64,000 nucleotides of DNA from Phoebastria nigripes (lineage: Eukaryota > Chordata > Aves > Procellariiformes > Diomedeidae): positions 522,421-586,420 of the forward strand of contig JAYKAV010000666.1 of NCBI GenBank assembly GCA_035582835.1. The letters are read 5' to 3'. Below are positions 48,901 to 61,352 of the stretch, in pieces; positions within the stretch are counted from its first letter, which is position 1, and every line of letters starts with the position of its first letter. A program made the translations under genes and the position numbers. A model generated the notes under the pieces. That model worked only from the letters and a program-made list of their open reading frames with translations. It was not told the origin of the DNA and ran no database searches.

Positions 48901-51900
48901 GAGTAAAAATTTTTCTTAACTACTACAGCCTTATTTCCTCTTAGTTTAGTTAAATAATCATCAACACACAGTATGATTTCTTATATTTATCCATGCTTTA
49001 TGGAGTTTCCATATTATGTTTAGCACAAAATTGAGCATGTTGTTTACTGTCTAAGGAATAATTAATATCAAAAATGATGATCCAGAAAGACTCTCGGTAT
49101 AGTTGCAGGCACATACACAAACCATAAAATACTTGGACTAAATGAGATATTGGCTTATACTCCATTAAATGTCAGTTAAGTCCTGTCCATATGCAATACA
49201 ACTCAGTGTTTCTGTGCCTTAAATGATGAAGGTGAACTTTAACCTGTAGATAAAAATTAAGAAATCAAGATTTTTGATTCACCAAGGATGAAGTAGATGT
49301 TACAGCTGAGGATCCTTCCAGAGCACCTGTCTAGTGTTCCTCCTCTTTTGTTCAAAGGAAGGGAGGTCTAACAAAATTGTCTCTCTCCACTGACATCTGC
49401 TGCAGTGATGTGATCATATGGGAGGCTTGGTGGCTTCTTTCAGGTAGCTCAGACAATTTTTTAATAAAATAATAAGTAGATGTCATGCTGTCACTTTGAT
49501 TTCTAGAGGGCTTTGGTTCTTAAATTGAGAGCTTCACAGATGGAGATTAACACGTGGAAGTCAATATATGTGAATAGTATATTACCAATTATATTGCAGT
49601 AAGCAACCAAAGCATAAATAACTAGAGAGCGCCGACGTTTAGGGGGCAGGAGCTGTATGTGTTCCTGGACTCCAGTTATAAGGGAGAATTANTCTGCATG
49701 TGGTTTTTTTTCCCCTCTTGTTGAAGCAGTTTAAGATCTAAGCAGGCTCCAAAGACTATATTTACAAAATAAGACTGTAATACTTCTTCAAAACTTTAGA
49801 CAGTGTCAGTTCTACTGTTTGCNTCTGCAATTGTAGTGCTTCAATTTTATTTGACTTGAGTCTTGTGTCCATCCTAGTCTCATNCATGGACCTATATCCT
49901 CAGTCACATCACAATGTGTGGAGCCAAGTTACTAGGAAAACAGTTCTTCAGTAACACTATTAATGACTTTTTAAGCATGTGATATTTAATTAAGAGCTCC
50001 AAACTTTCAAGGAAATTGCAGTTTGTAATTCTGTAATGCTTTTGGAAATCAGTCCTGCTGAAATTTTAATAGGGAACCTAGCGCTGTCAACAGTAAGCAT
50101 TTGTCAGTACTGTACTTTTCACGATACAGATCTGTCCATATTTTTCAATAGACTTATTTTTAAAAAAGACAAGTGTGTTACTGGAAGTATATTAGAAGGC
50201 TAATATGGCCTACTGATCAGGTTAACAGTATCAAAGGTAAATTATATTAACACAATCTGAGTTCTTAAAACCCTCAGACTCTATAGTAAGCTGGATAAAT
50301 CAATGGCTAGTACTAGTAGTAATAGTGTTGTGATTATTGTATTCCCTTTGGCTTATTTGGATGTCCAGTTTTATGTAATTTCCTGTCTTAGCAACTGTGT
50401 TATGGAGCATTTTTCTCTATCTCGAAATGTTGCTTTAGAGTCACTTTTAGTTCATTTCTTGGGTTTAACGTAAGGNAAACTTTTAAATAAGTGTTTCTCC
50501 TTAACAACAAAGTAGGTAATCTTGATCTTATATCTTTAGGGATTATTCTGAAGAAGGAAGAAGAAAGAAATGAAAGAAATAAATTTTCCAAATTTTAAGT
50601 GTATACCTTTTAACTTTAAAAAAAATAAAAGTATCCCAAATACTANATTTAAAAGTGAAATAAAAAAAGCAGGAAATAAATTCTGTTTTGCCCAATATCC
50701 CGTGGAGGATGGAGAATATCTCTGGGAGAACTGTTCCTTCTCCAGTGAATTTGAAAACCTGTGGCTTGAATTTCTTTCTTTTGTTAATCTAAGCACTGAA
50801 AATGTCAGTACTTGTGTATATCAGGAGTGTAGCAGTGCAACACTGTTTTTCTGTGATTTGTTTCTTAAGTTTCCCCATTGCTATTAATGTTCTTTCCCCT
50901 TTTTGGATATACATCTCCTTTCTTCCTTTCCTCCCACCCCACTTCATTGGTTCTTTTTGAATCTTAAGCTCCAAAATGTACTATTCTGGCAGTATCAAAG
51001 TCATATTCTTTTTGTTTTCCTTCTTTAGTATTTTTTACAAGTTAGATATGAATGACAACTTTCTTATTTTCAGCCTTTGTTATTGGTTTTGTGGTTTTTC
51101 TTTTAATATTTTCATATGTGATTCATAATAGGGGGGAAGTTGTTTCCAAGTCACGCAAAGAATGGATTAAGAGTCTTGTTGGTTCTGTATAAAGAAAATA
51201 TCTCTCTCTGTATTTTTCTGCCACGACATCCCTGTGTATTATCTTCCAGCAGCCAGATTAACAGATGAAAAAGTGATACCTTACATTGTTGCATTTACTT
51301 TTCTCCCAAACAAAATATTTCAGATATCTTTCTAAATAAATGTCAGAAATATGTTGCTCCAAAGGGCATGATCTAAAATTATACTGGACAATTAATCGGG
51401 TAGTTATATTGTTAGGAATATTTTTTGCTAGCATTAACATTGCTATTGTTTATATTTCCTAAAAATGAAGAAAATCGGAGATGATTCAAATTTCAGTTGT
51501 TATTTACTCATTCACTTCCCCCATAGTTTTGAGTTATGATAAGTTTTAATTGTATGAAGCTTATTAAGACTTTCTAATTCTGGTAATTTCTGATACTTAA
51601 CTTGCAACAAAGAAGCTGAAGGAAATACTAGCCTTTCTGAAGTTAGTGGGAGTTTGTATTTTTGTTTCAGTAGGCTAGTATTCACAATGTCTGTTAACAA
51701 GTATTGTCTCACTTCTTAAACTATAAGTTCATGTGTCTTTTGAATGTGTTTGTGATTTTGCGCTGGTTAGCTTTCAAAAACGGCATTGCAAATTGTCTAT
51801 TTTTTCAATATATCCATTTGTTTTGCCTATTTTTGTAGTTCTCACAGTGTTGAAAGAAATGCAGATGTAAGAATGTCTCTATAAGAGGTGATACCTTTAT

Positions 51901-52356
51901 ATAGCTTTAGCGTGCCAAATATGATTAAATTTTGAAAAGCATCAATTAATAGATATTTTAAGCAAGTTGATTAATATTTTAAGCATTAAGAATATAAATA
52001 TTAACACAGTTCTCCCAAATGAACAAAACCCCTTCCCATTAAACCATGATTTCGGTAATCTTAGTTGATACTTATGGGAAACCTTGTTAGGAAGATAGCA
52101 CTATTGCTGTATCCCATCCATATCTTAGAATCAAATACATGATTGAGAACTATTTCTCTGGCTTGAAAAATTAGGAATACAATATTATCAAGCATTACTT
52201 TTAAAGCTTTGGAATCATATTTTACCTATTATCTCTGTTGTACATTATATACTCTAGGAGGTAGACCGAAAGAGGGCTTTTATAGTGTTGTGAAAATACA
52301 GGTGGGTGATTTATCTAACAAAAAAGAAAAAATTCCAACCATTCTTGTTTTCACAG

Positions 52357-52478
52357 AGGAAGATAAATTCGGTCTTTACTCCAATTTGTTGTTCAAGTAC
52401 TTTCTCGCAGAGGGAGTTGTCTGTGGACATGACTTGTTTGTTGCTTCTGCTAAAGAGCATCCTGAGAACATCGTAAAG
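52357..52478 (+). CDS. ELP4: ELP4 exon 3
   Basis: The acceptor tgttttcacag ends at 52356. The 122-nt exon completes Glu and encodes [19 protein letters not shown], then [21 protein letters not shown]. The human counterpart is [25 protein letters not shown]...VASAKEDPANILQ. The donor GTAAAG starts at 52479 and the exon ends in phase 0. It is embedded in a longer chance open frame (52209-52502) whose flanks are intronic. Confidence 0.94.
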
Positions 52479-53054
52479 GTAAAGAAGACTCATAGCTTTT
52501 GACAAGTAAAGCTGTAATCTCTTGATGAATTTAAATAAATTTTAAACTGTATATATTGTATAGTAAGAAATTAATTAATCTTGGTGATTCATAAGAATGT
52601 GTTGGGAAGTGCAGGAGTATTTACACTAGCCAGATTTGGGAATTAAATTTAGCTTGCTAGCCTCTGTCTACAGACAATGGAGTAAGATCCTCCCAAGGCC
52701 AAATCAGGCTAGGAGCCTACTTATCCTTTATTTTGATGATAGATGAAAACCAGACGGACTAGCTGGCTTAGTTGAATGGTTTGAGTAAACCCAACTGTTT
52801 ACAGTTTCCACCTGCCTATCAGGAAGAGTAGTTAAGCTGCTTCCAGTATATTGTGGTGGAAACTGTACAATTTGTGTAGATATTTATTGTAGTTTTCTAT
52901 AGAAAGAAAAATATCATTTAACATCTTTACGACTTCCTTTACACATACTTTTCATTCTGACTGTCTTTTTTCTGCTAGGAAACATGGTCAGCTTTGGATC
53001 AGGTCATATAGAAAGGTTCCTTTCAGACTTCAGTGAGCTCCTAATCAAACACTG

Positions 53055-53079
53055 ATAGTTTCCATTATAAGGAAACTAT
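53055..53079. repeat. Perfect 9-bp inverted repeat
   Basis: atagtttcc and ggaaactat are separated by 7 bases. A simple hairpin in an intron with no assigned function. Confidence 0.8.
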
Positions 53080-54437
53080 ATAAGGGAAAAAGCCTGATCA
53101 ACACTGCAAAAAATGCTAAAGTGTGAGGATAATCTTACAAAATTTCATTAAATATTTTATGTCTTTCTAAGGCTGCTTTTTTCTAATATCAAAAGTAACA
53201 TATAATTTACTGATTACTTCTGCATCAACTGAAGTCTGGCTATTTCCTTAAGAGTCTTCAGAGACTGTTTCTGGACAAAATGATTACTTTTCTTTTTTCT
53301 ACCTACTGATGGTAGGTCCTATGCCTTATCTATTCAATATTATCTTCAGTATTCAGGAAAAAGTATATTCTTAATGAAATGATATGATTGTGGTTATGAA
53401 AAATCTAATCTTTTTTTTTATGGTCTTGAACCTAAAGAAGGTTCATTTAGGGGTGAGATTTTTATCATTTGTTCTTGTGGTTTAGAATATAGCCTAAACA
53501 AATAGGTTAGAATTTGATTGTGAAGTATGAATTACATAAGAACATGCTATATTTTTTAATAATATTTGTTTTTAAATAACTGATAATCAAGTCATTGACT
53601 CTCTGACTGTACAATACATGATCATTGCCGTTGTTTTTCTCATTAAAATTAAATTATTCAAATGAATATTTATATAGCATTGCATTAAAATTTCTTAAAA
53701 TGGAGTAGCTGACATACATTTTATTCTTTTTTCATTCACCTTTGAATCAATTGTTCATAGCATGTCATATTTTTTCGTAGCTCCTGTTCTTTATGCTTTT
53801 GCAAGTTAATCAACAGACATTGTTACATACATCTATCCTTCTTGTACCAGTTTGAGTTCGTGGTCAGTTAGTTCAATGTGACTTACTGAGCTCTGTTTTC
53901 TGATTTGGAATAAGTTTTCCTTCTTACTTTTCAGAGGTCGACACTAGGTAATAATGCTGCATTCCTCTGTTGTAACTCCATTGTGGTGTTACTATAAGAG
54001 ATTATAAATGGATGGACAATATTACTACAGGAAAGTTGGGGAAAACATAATTTTGTCTTGTTTTCTTCCTCTGTTTGTGTGTTTATATGTCCAACAGTAC
54101 TCTTGTCTATGCTTTTCTACTCTTACCTTGACTATTCAACACTTCCTTTGCATAACAGACAAGGCACAGTAGAGTTGATTTCTCTGATTTGTATTGCTGT
54201 CTTAAAATTGCTTCAGTGAAGTAACCCTATAATATGCTAGACATCGATCTAGAAAATGACGTACTTTCACACTTGGAAAGCTTAGGCACTTCTTGAAATG
54301 CCAATATGTGTTACCTAAAAACCATTATTGCCTCACCTGGAAAAAGTCAATCTAAGACTGGCATTGGCCACAGTTAGGTCTCCAAATCACAGAGGTAGAG
54401 GAGTTTTCCCTGTGGCTGTGTCACTTGACTTTTAAAA

Positions 54438-54471
54438 GAGACGACCTTCAGGTGCTTCAAGAAGTCGTCTC
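54438..54471. repeat. Inverted repeat with one bulge
   Basis: gagacgaccttc pairs with gaagtcgtctc across a short loop with one bulged C. It lies in a somewhat less AT-rich patch (54360-54520) that may be an old repeat. Confidence 0.7.
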
Positions 54472-55343
54472 CCGTCATAAAAATGAGCTGTCTGGGATTT
54501 GGATGTCTCCACCAAGTCAGGATTTTAATATAACATATCTGACTGTTGTATAACATTGCATTTTATTNAATAACATTAGTAATTAATTTATTTTCAGTAT
54601 CTGATTGGACTGTATTCTTTACTGGAAAGGCAACATAGATTTGGTACATATCAACCCGAATTATACATTTTATGATTGTTTTTTGTTTTATAAAATTCAG
54701 GTATGGATTCAATATATTCTATAGCTAGTATTCTAATTAACTGGTATTTTACATGAAGGCAGTTCCTTAACTGCCTTATGTCCATATTGTGTGGTCAGAC
54801 TATTTATACATTCAGTTCTCTGCTGAGATGCCATAATTGCCCTATTCTAATGTTACGATGTGATTGGAAGTTTCGTGAACCTATAACCAAGACAAATATT
54901 GCTGGTAGTAGGAAGGGGAAAAGACATTCTTATAGACCATAATTATCTTGAATTGTGTATAACTAAAAGACAAGCAGAGGATAAAAAGCCCTGATCAGCT
55001 GCCTAAGATATATTATATTACCACCCACCAATTTATCCATCATCCATTGAAAACATATTCATGCCTTTTGTAGTCAAAGCTCCTTCAGGAAATTGGCATT
55101 AAGACGTAATGCTGAAAAATTATACACCTCTGGTAAAACCTACAGAACTATATACATGCTGTTTTTTAGAAAGTATTTTAAACATTTGAGAGCATTTCTG
55201 TTCAATCTATATTCTTCAACAAAAGGCAGCTTTTTACTATAAGGGCATAAGAACTGGGAATAGTGTACAATATAAGAAGTAGTATGGTATACTTCTGTGA
55301 TCGATCATAAAATAAGACTAATTGCATTGGTAAATGGAAAACT

Positions 55344-55379
55344 AATTTAATAATAAAATGAAATTTAATAATAAAATGA
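55344..55379. repeat. Perfect 18-bp tandem duplication
   Basis: The unit aatttaataataaaatga occurs twice head to tail without mismatch, in ELP4 intron 3. Confidence 0.9.
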
Positions 55380-58300
55380 CTGAAGGAAACATTGTATCTT
55401 AACATTCCATTTTCAGTAACATACCTTACTAAGTTTAGACAACAAATTATGAAAAGCTGTAATGTGCTCAAGCTTAAAAACAAGGAGAAACTAATAAAAC
55501 AGATGGGGTTTTTTCTTGTATCTATTTCCTTAACTTCATTGTGTTTAGTGGCTATATGTTTTTTTATAATTCAGCACTCTAAAGTTAATGCCAGCTATTT
55601 TGAAGTTGCATATAGTGTACATGTTTGAGAAGGGAACATACAAATTTGAGTATATGGTTATATTTATTACAGAGGAAATCTTAACTTAAACCTTGTTACG
55701 CGTTTTGTAAGAAACAGCGGGCAAGGGGTTTGAATATTTCCTTGAACATCACTGTATCCAAAACAGGCTTGCATCCACTCCAAGTTAGGCTGGATACCAA
55801 ACTGACTTCTGGAAGCCATAAAAATACAGTAACTATGTAACAACTTAGTTCTTTATGCCCATTCTCCTTGTTAGTGCCAAGGTACGGTTCTGGTCTTAAA
55901 AAAAAAAAAAAAATCTGTATCTGTGGTGGCTGCATTTCTATATTTCTCACTTTTCCTACTTCAGATTTGGCACTAAAATTCTAGAACTGCCTAAACTGCC
56001 TATATAAGAATTTCTTTGCTTTTTTCCCTGAGTAATTATTTTATCTAGACCTTGGGGAGGAACTGATTCTCACAAGTTTTAATGGGAAAAAATCAGATTA
56101 TATTTGCTGGTTATGAGCTCATTTTGACAATAAAGAGTGCTCTCTGTTAAGCTGCCTTTACCATGGAGCCTGTGCAAAGTTTGTCTCAAGCGGAAGACTT
56201 ATTGGTCATTATACATGCTGAGAAACAGAAACCGGCATCCCCTGAAGCCCAACAATTTCCCTGTGGATCCTGGCCAATGTTACCTCAATGACCATTGCAT
56301 TGGGAACCTGGAAGCCTAAGGTGGAAGAGTGGGAGGTCCCAAACTGCTTTCTAGAGCTGCATCTGTTCATCTCCTGTGAAAAAGTTGAAAAAAGCTTTGT
56401 GTGATTACTGCATGTTTATAGAATTTCTGTTTTCAAGCTGGAATTTTATTACGGGATACTTCTGGACTCTGTTGAGATTGCCTTCTGGAAGTTCTCGTAC
56501 AAGAAGAGAGGATAAAGAGCACATCCTTCAAGAAAAAAAACTTACTTTGACATAGTCTATGAGCCTGCTGCTTATGGTGGGGATGCTTTTCCTACGTCTG
56601 CTATAGAGGATAGCCTTCTTAGAAGGAAATGCATTCCCCAAAATTCTACCCCCAATCAAGTCCTTTGAGGCTTAGCATACCAAGGCATGAAGCGGTATTT
56701 ACCTTGTGCATCTGGTGTCGTTGTACTTCCAGGTTTGAAAATGAACAATGTGCAAACAGTTTGCTCTCTGGAGAACTACACAGAAGATTCTCTTGAGTAG
56801 TAAGCCCTTAGTGTGCCCATGTATCAGATACACAGCATCACTGTGTTTGCTGGACGTATCCTGAAGTCAAGTCAGTCCAGAGAAACCACGCTAGTGGTCT
56901 AGGGAACCACAGTGAAAGGGAAAAATGCAGCATCACTTGGTGAGGAAGCTGGGAGGTGCCCGTAGAGAAGTATAATGGTTTATTAAAAAACAATAGGGAC
57001 AAGATTAAAAAAAACTCCAGGAACAAGTTTTTTAAAAATTCCTGCCAAGCTGAAAAGGTCTCTAAAACAAAAGTGAAAGTATATTTTAAATATGGCATTT
57101 TGCTTAAGTATGTCATTTGGAAAAGACTGAAAAAATTCCACCTCCAACAAGCTAGTTATACTGAGCAGACCTGAAGAACAGAAAGTGCACACTTACTCTT
57201 CTCCCACTGAAAAGGTGAATGCAGAAAGAATCTAGCAAAATATACTTTTGTTGTTTCCAGGATTATTATTTAAAAAAACAACAACAATAAACAACCCACT
57301 GAGCTTCAGTGTTGTATTACTGTATATACAAACAACCTCTTGAAAGAAAGCATAGCTGTCTACATGGACTTTTTTATTCCAGCAAAGTACATTCAACCAT
57401 GATGCTTACATTTTTCCCTCATATATATGACTCTAAAACATTGTTTTGTCAAAAGGAAGAATGCAAACCTGGAAGAAATGATCACGCTGGTGACCAGGGC
57501 TTTCCAAGCTTCCATTTTCAAAGAGTGCTATTCTAACTCCTTTCTGTCTCTTCGCTATCTGGTGTTGTGAAAGAAGCTGTGTATGAATGCAACAGGTATT
57601 TTTTCTGTCATCTGACATTTTTAGATGCTACATAAAGAAATTAAAAGCATAACAACTTGAAAGGTAAAAATATGTATGCAAGCAGGGCTACATTCCTATT
57701 ATCCTTTTTTTCCCAATTGTGTTTTCAAAATACATGAGCTCGTTACAGCGATTCAGCTGCTGCATGCTGTTAAATGTTATCACTTAATACACAGAAATCC
57801 AATTACAGTTACAGCACTAGTGAACTTTCCTACCACCTTTTATCTCTCTTTCTGAAGTAAAGATANGCTTGTGGCACAAAGACTAGGGTTGAAGCTAACC
57901 CCGGCAGCTGTCTCAGAGTTTGAAAGTTCCTTTGAAAAATCTAATTTCTTTATTATATAGCTCTTGCTCATCTGTTTACTTTTCTTGCGTGCATGTTGGG
58001 TAAATGGAATATCTATTTTACATTTTTCAGTATTAAAATGCAAGTATTTTAATTATATTGTAATATAATTTTCTGCATTACAAAACTGTGTTATAAACTT
58101 GACAGAGAAGTTGGATGGATGTGAAAGAGGATGCTGGAAAAAAATAATTGCTTCTGTTTAAAAAAAATTAAATCCGTTTAAGCAGTACCCACNCTGGGAA
58201 CCTCTCTAAAGTGTAAAGCTTAGTCTTTGTCAAAAGTTCAGACCAATCTAATAAAAAGATTTTCCAGAACCAGAGGAAATAAGTGTTTGGCTTAAATTTC

Positions 58301-61300
58301 AGGTTTCCTATCTACCAATCCTTGGATGTTTATTAGGATATTTTCTTTCATGATCTTAGTTGTGAAGTTATGTTTGCTTTTAAACACAGATCTTACTTAG
58401 CCTGTTAAATGTATCATAAAAGTAGTAGCTTAAAAAAACAAATGTTTAGGGTTCAGTGTTCACAAATAACTATTTTACAAATCTAGTTGGTAACTCTGTA
58501 GAATTAATTTGTTCAATTACTGAACTATTGCTTACAGTGTTCGTCTCTAAAGGTGTTCATGAATAATGTTGTTATTCTTAAATCTGTTTAGGCCACTGCG
58601 GCATAGTTTACAGAATTTTGGACAAGGGCACTCTCATTTTTATTTAGTTTCTTCACATTACTTTTTTTAGTGTGTTCTCTTTTTTGTTGCATTTATCTTT
58701 TACTTACTTAAGCATCATGAACTGATTCAGAAAAAGATGAAATAAAAAAAAATATTATCTAATCTTCTCGTATGCGTTCCTGGGTTTCAATGTTGTGAAA
58801 TGGAGCCTTAGTGCAAGGAAGTTATAGCAAAGAATTCTATGACTTGACTGTAGGGTTTACTTCTGTGTACGTGAAGTACAGAATATATTCTCACAGGTTA
58901 AAAAAAAAAATTACGCCTTAGAGTACTTTCAATTAACCTTTTTTATTTCATAAAACAGAGGAATATTACTTCCCTTTTCTCTTCACAATTCTCATTTATC
59001 CTGGGTTGACATCCATTTGGTCCTTTTGTATGTCAAAGAAAAATTTCCGTAGAACAGCCTTACCTGGAGATGGAAATAAATTGTTGTACAAGGGCCACTG
59101 AAAGGAGAAAAATTCTGTATCCAGTCATTTGTGTTCTTTAACAATAGACCTTGTCTTCAGAAGTGTTTACAATCAAAATAGAATCCTCCCTCCTTTTGGG
59201 AGTAGGGCCCTTTAAACTGACATTTATATAATACATTATTGAAAAGAAAATATTTACCCTTCCTGACTTACCATCTGGTGTCCTTTAAATACTAAAAATT
59301 AACATAATGAAAAAGAGCCTTAAATTCATGTGAGTTTAAACTATTTAAATATCATTGCAATTAGAAATCAACAGTGAATTGTACTCCCTTTAATATTTTT
59401 TTATTTCACATTTCTTTAATCATACCTGTGATGATATTGCATTGCAAAATAGTTGCATAAAACCCTGTGAACAATGTATTTATTGATACATAAATAGATA
59501 ATGTTTTAAATTCTTAAGTACTATTAATTATACAGTTATTGAAACCCGTAAGGATCAAAGGTTTTTATATAAGAGGGATTTCACATACAGCTTGGATTAT
59601 GTTGCTAAATAATAGCACAGTAGTACTTCTTTAGCATTGTAAAATAGCTTAGAGAGGAGTATGATGCCTATAGTTGGTGTAATGCATTGGTAATTAAGAG
59701 GGTGTGAGGTTAAGCTTCATTAACTGCTGTGGGATTGTATCTTGGATTTTATTATCCCCTAGAGAACATAAGAAGTGAGAGAGGTCAAACTGTTAGAATC
59801 TGATTTTGCTTCGTGCATCTGCCAAAACAAGGCAAGCAAAGTAATGTGGCAGCAAACACAGAAGGACCTGGATTGCTAGCAGATATGGGTTGTACATTGT
59901 TTTATTACAAACATAAAAGATTCATTAATGAAATAAATTATTTCATGTTTGCAATAAAACCTTCATAAGCTTGGCTTGTAGAAAACAAAACTATTTTAAT
60001 TGCATTATCATTTAGTATTGGTGCTTTAGAAAACCTTTTTTTTTCCAGAATTTATTTTTTATTTTAAAACATAGCAGCAAACTTCCTTCTCTCTTTTTCC
60101 CTTCCTACTACATCTCACTCTAGACACAGACGAATGCCCAACCAAACCGCACTTAATAACTTTAGCACTTGTCTGCCTTTTTGTGTATTCATGCTGCATA
60201 GGAAAGACTTGTATTTTAGTTGACCCCAAAAAATGCTGTATATTTTCTTTTTTTTAATTTTAACTAATGCACTGCTACATGCTTTGCTTTTTTTATATAC
60301 CTTATGAGAGATTTGTCTTTTTTTAGCCTGGGAGAATGTAACAGTTCTCAGGAGCTGACACACTNATGCCACAAAATTGTCAGTCCCAAAGCTTTTCAAA
60401 GCTATATGATGCGGGAGCTGAGATATTTTTAAGCAGAAATACATTAAATAGAGATATTATGGGCTGGAAATCAACTCTCCTTTTCTTAGTCTTTCATTTA
60501 AATAAACACTTTTATTTCCAAATTCTGGATGAAATTTTGGAAGTAACTTTTAAACATTTTAATAATCTTGTATTCCTCTGACATTCTGATTTTGATTCTA
60601 AGAATATAAATTAATTTAATCCTAAACAGGCTCACAATCCCAAATACTTTATTAAATTCTGATTTCAGCCGAATTTAAGTGCTTTTTATATATGATAGAG
60701 AAGTACAGTTCTCAAACATAAATAATGATTTAATAAGACTGCTGGAAACTAGTGTCTTTGTTTCTCAATTTGTAATCAATCTAGCAGAAAGAGAGTTGTG
60801 CTAAAGCCCTGCTCTTGAATCTCCCACACACAGATATTTTGAGGAGAAGCCCGGGCTTAGCCATCTTTAAATGTCACTCATAGAAACCATGGCCTCCACT
60901 GCTCCCTGTATGTGTTCTGCTGTATAGTTTTCAGTTCTATTTTTGTATAGCTGTGCCAGAAGAAGCCTGTGTTCTGTGGCTAGTTTGGCTGCTGGTCTGC
61001 TTCATCCTTTCCATAACTCTTTTGTGTTTCCTTCTATTTTTAAGAATAATCTGAGAACCGATGAATGCTTTGTAATTCTTGGACAGTAATTAAACCTTTC
61101 ATGACACTGAAGAGTTGTGAAGTATATATCCAACCAACCAGTCTTTATCTTTGAGAATATACCTAGGTTATGACAACTGGAGACTTTTTCTCACTTAGGT
61201 GCTCTGTTTCACTGAGGCATGGTCAGGTTTGGAAAGAGTTATTGCCTTGAAACAAAGAATAGCATTTAATTTGCAGTGTCAGAAGAGGGGAAAACTTTTT

Positions 61301-61318
61301 ATTCCAGTTCTAGTTATC

Positions 61319-61352
61319 ATGAAGATAAAAAGAGGATATGAAGATAAAAAGA
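61319..61352. repeat. 19-bp-period duplication
   Basis: atgaagataaaaaga occurs at 61319-61333 and 61338-61352, in ELP4 intron 3. Confidence 0.85.

Larger units (their letters stand above)
40680..52356 (+). other. ELP4: ELP4 intron 2 (11.7 kb)
   Basis: Contains a MIR-like SINE (41828-42040), a decayed CR1 reverse-transcriptase segment (42240-42990) and AT-rich homeodomain-site-like clusters around 46400-46700. The rest is AT-rich with no recognisable exon or repeat. Confidence 0.85.

Noticed and set aside
52209..52502. 97-codon open frame around ELP4 exon 3 taken as a full gene
   Set aside because: Only 52357-52478 matches ELP4; the flanks are intronic and the splice sites define the exon.
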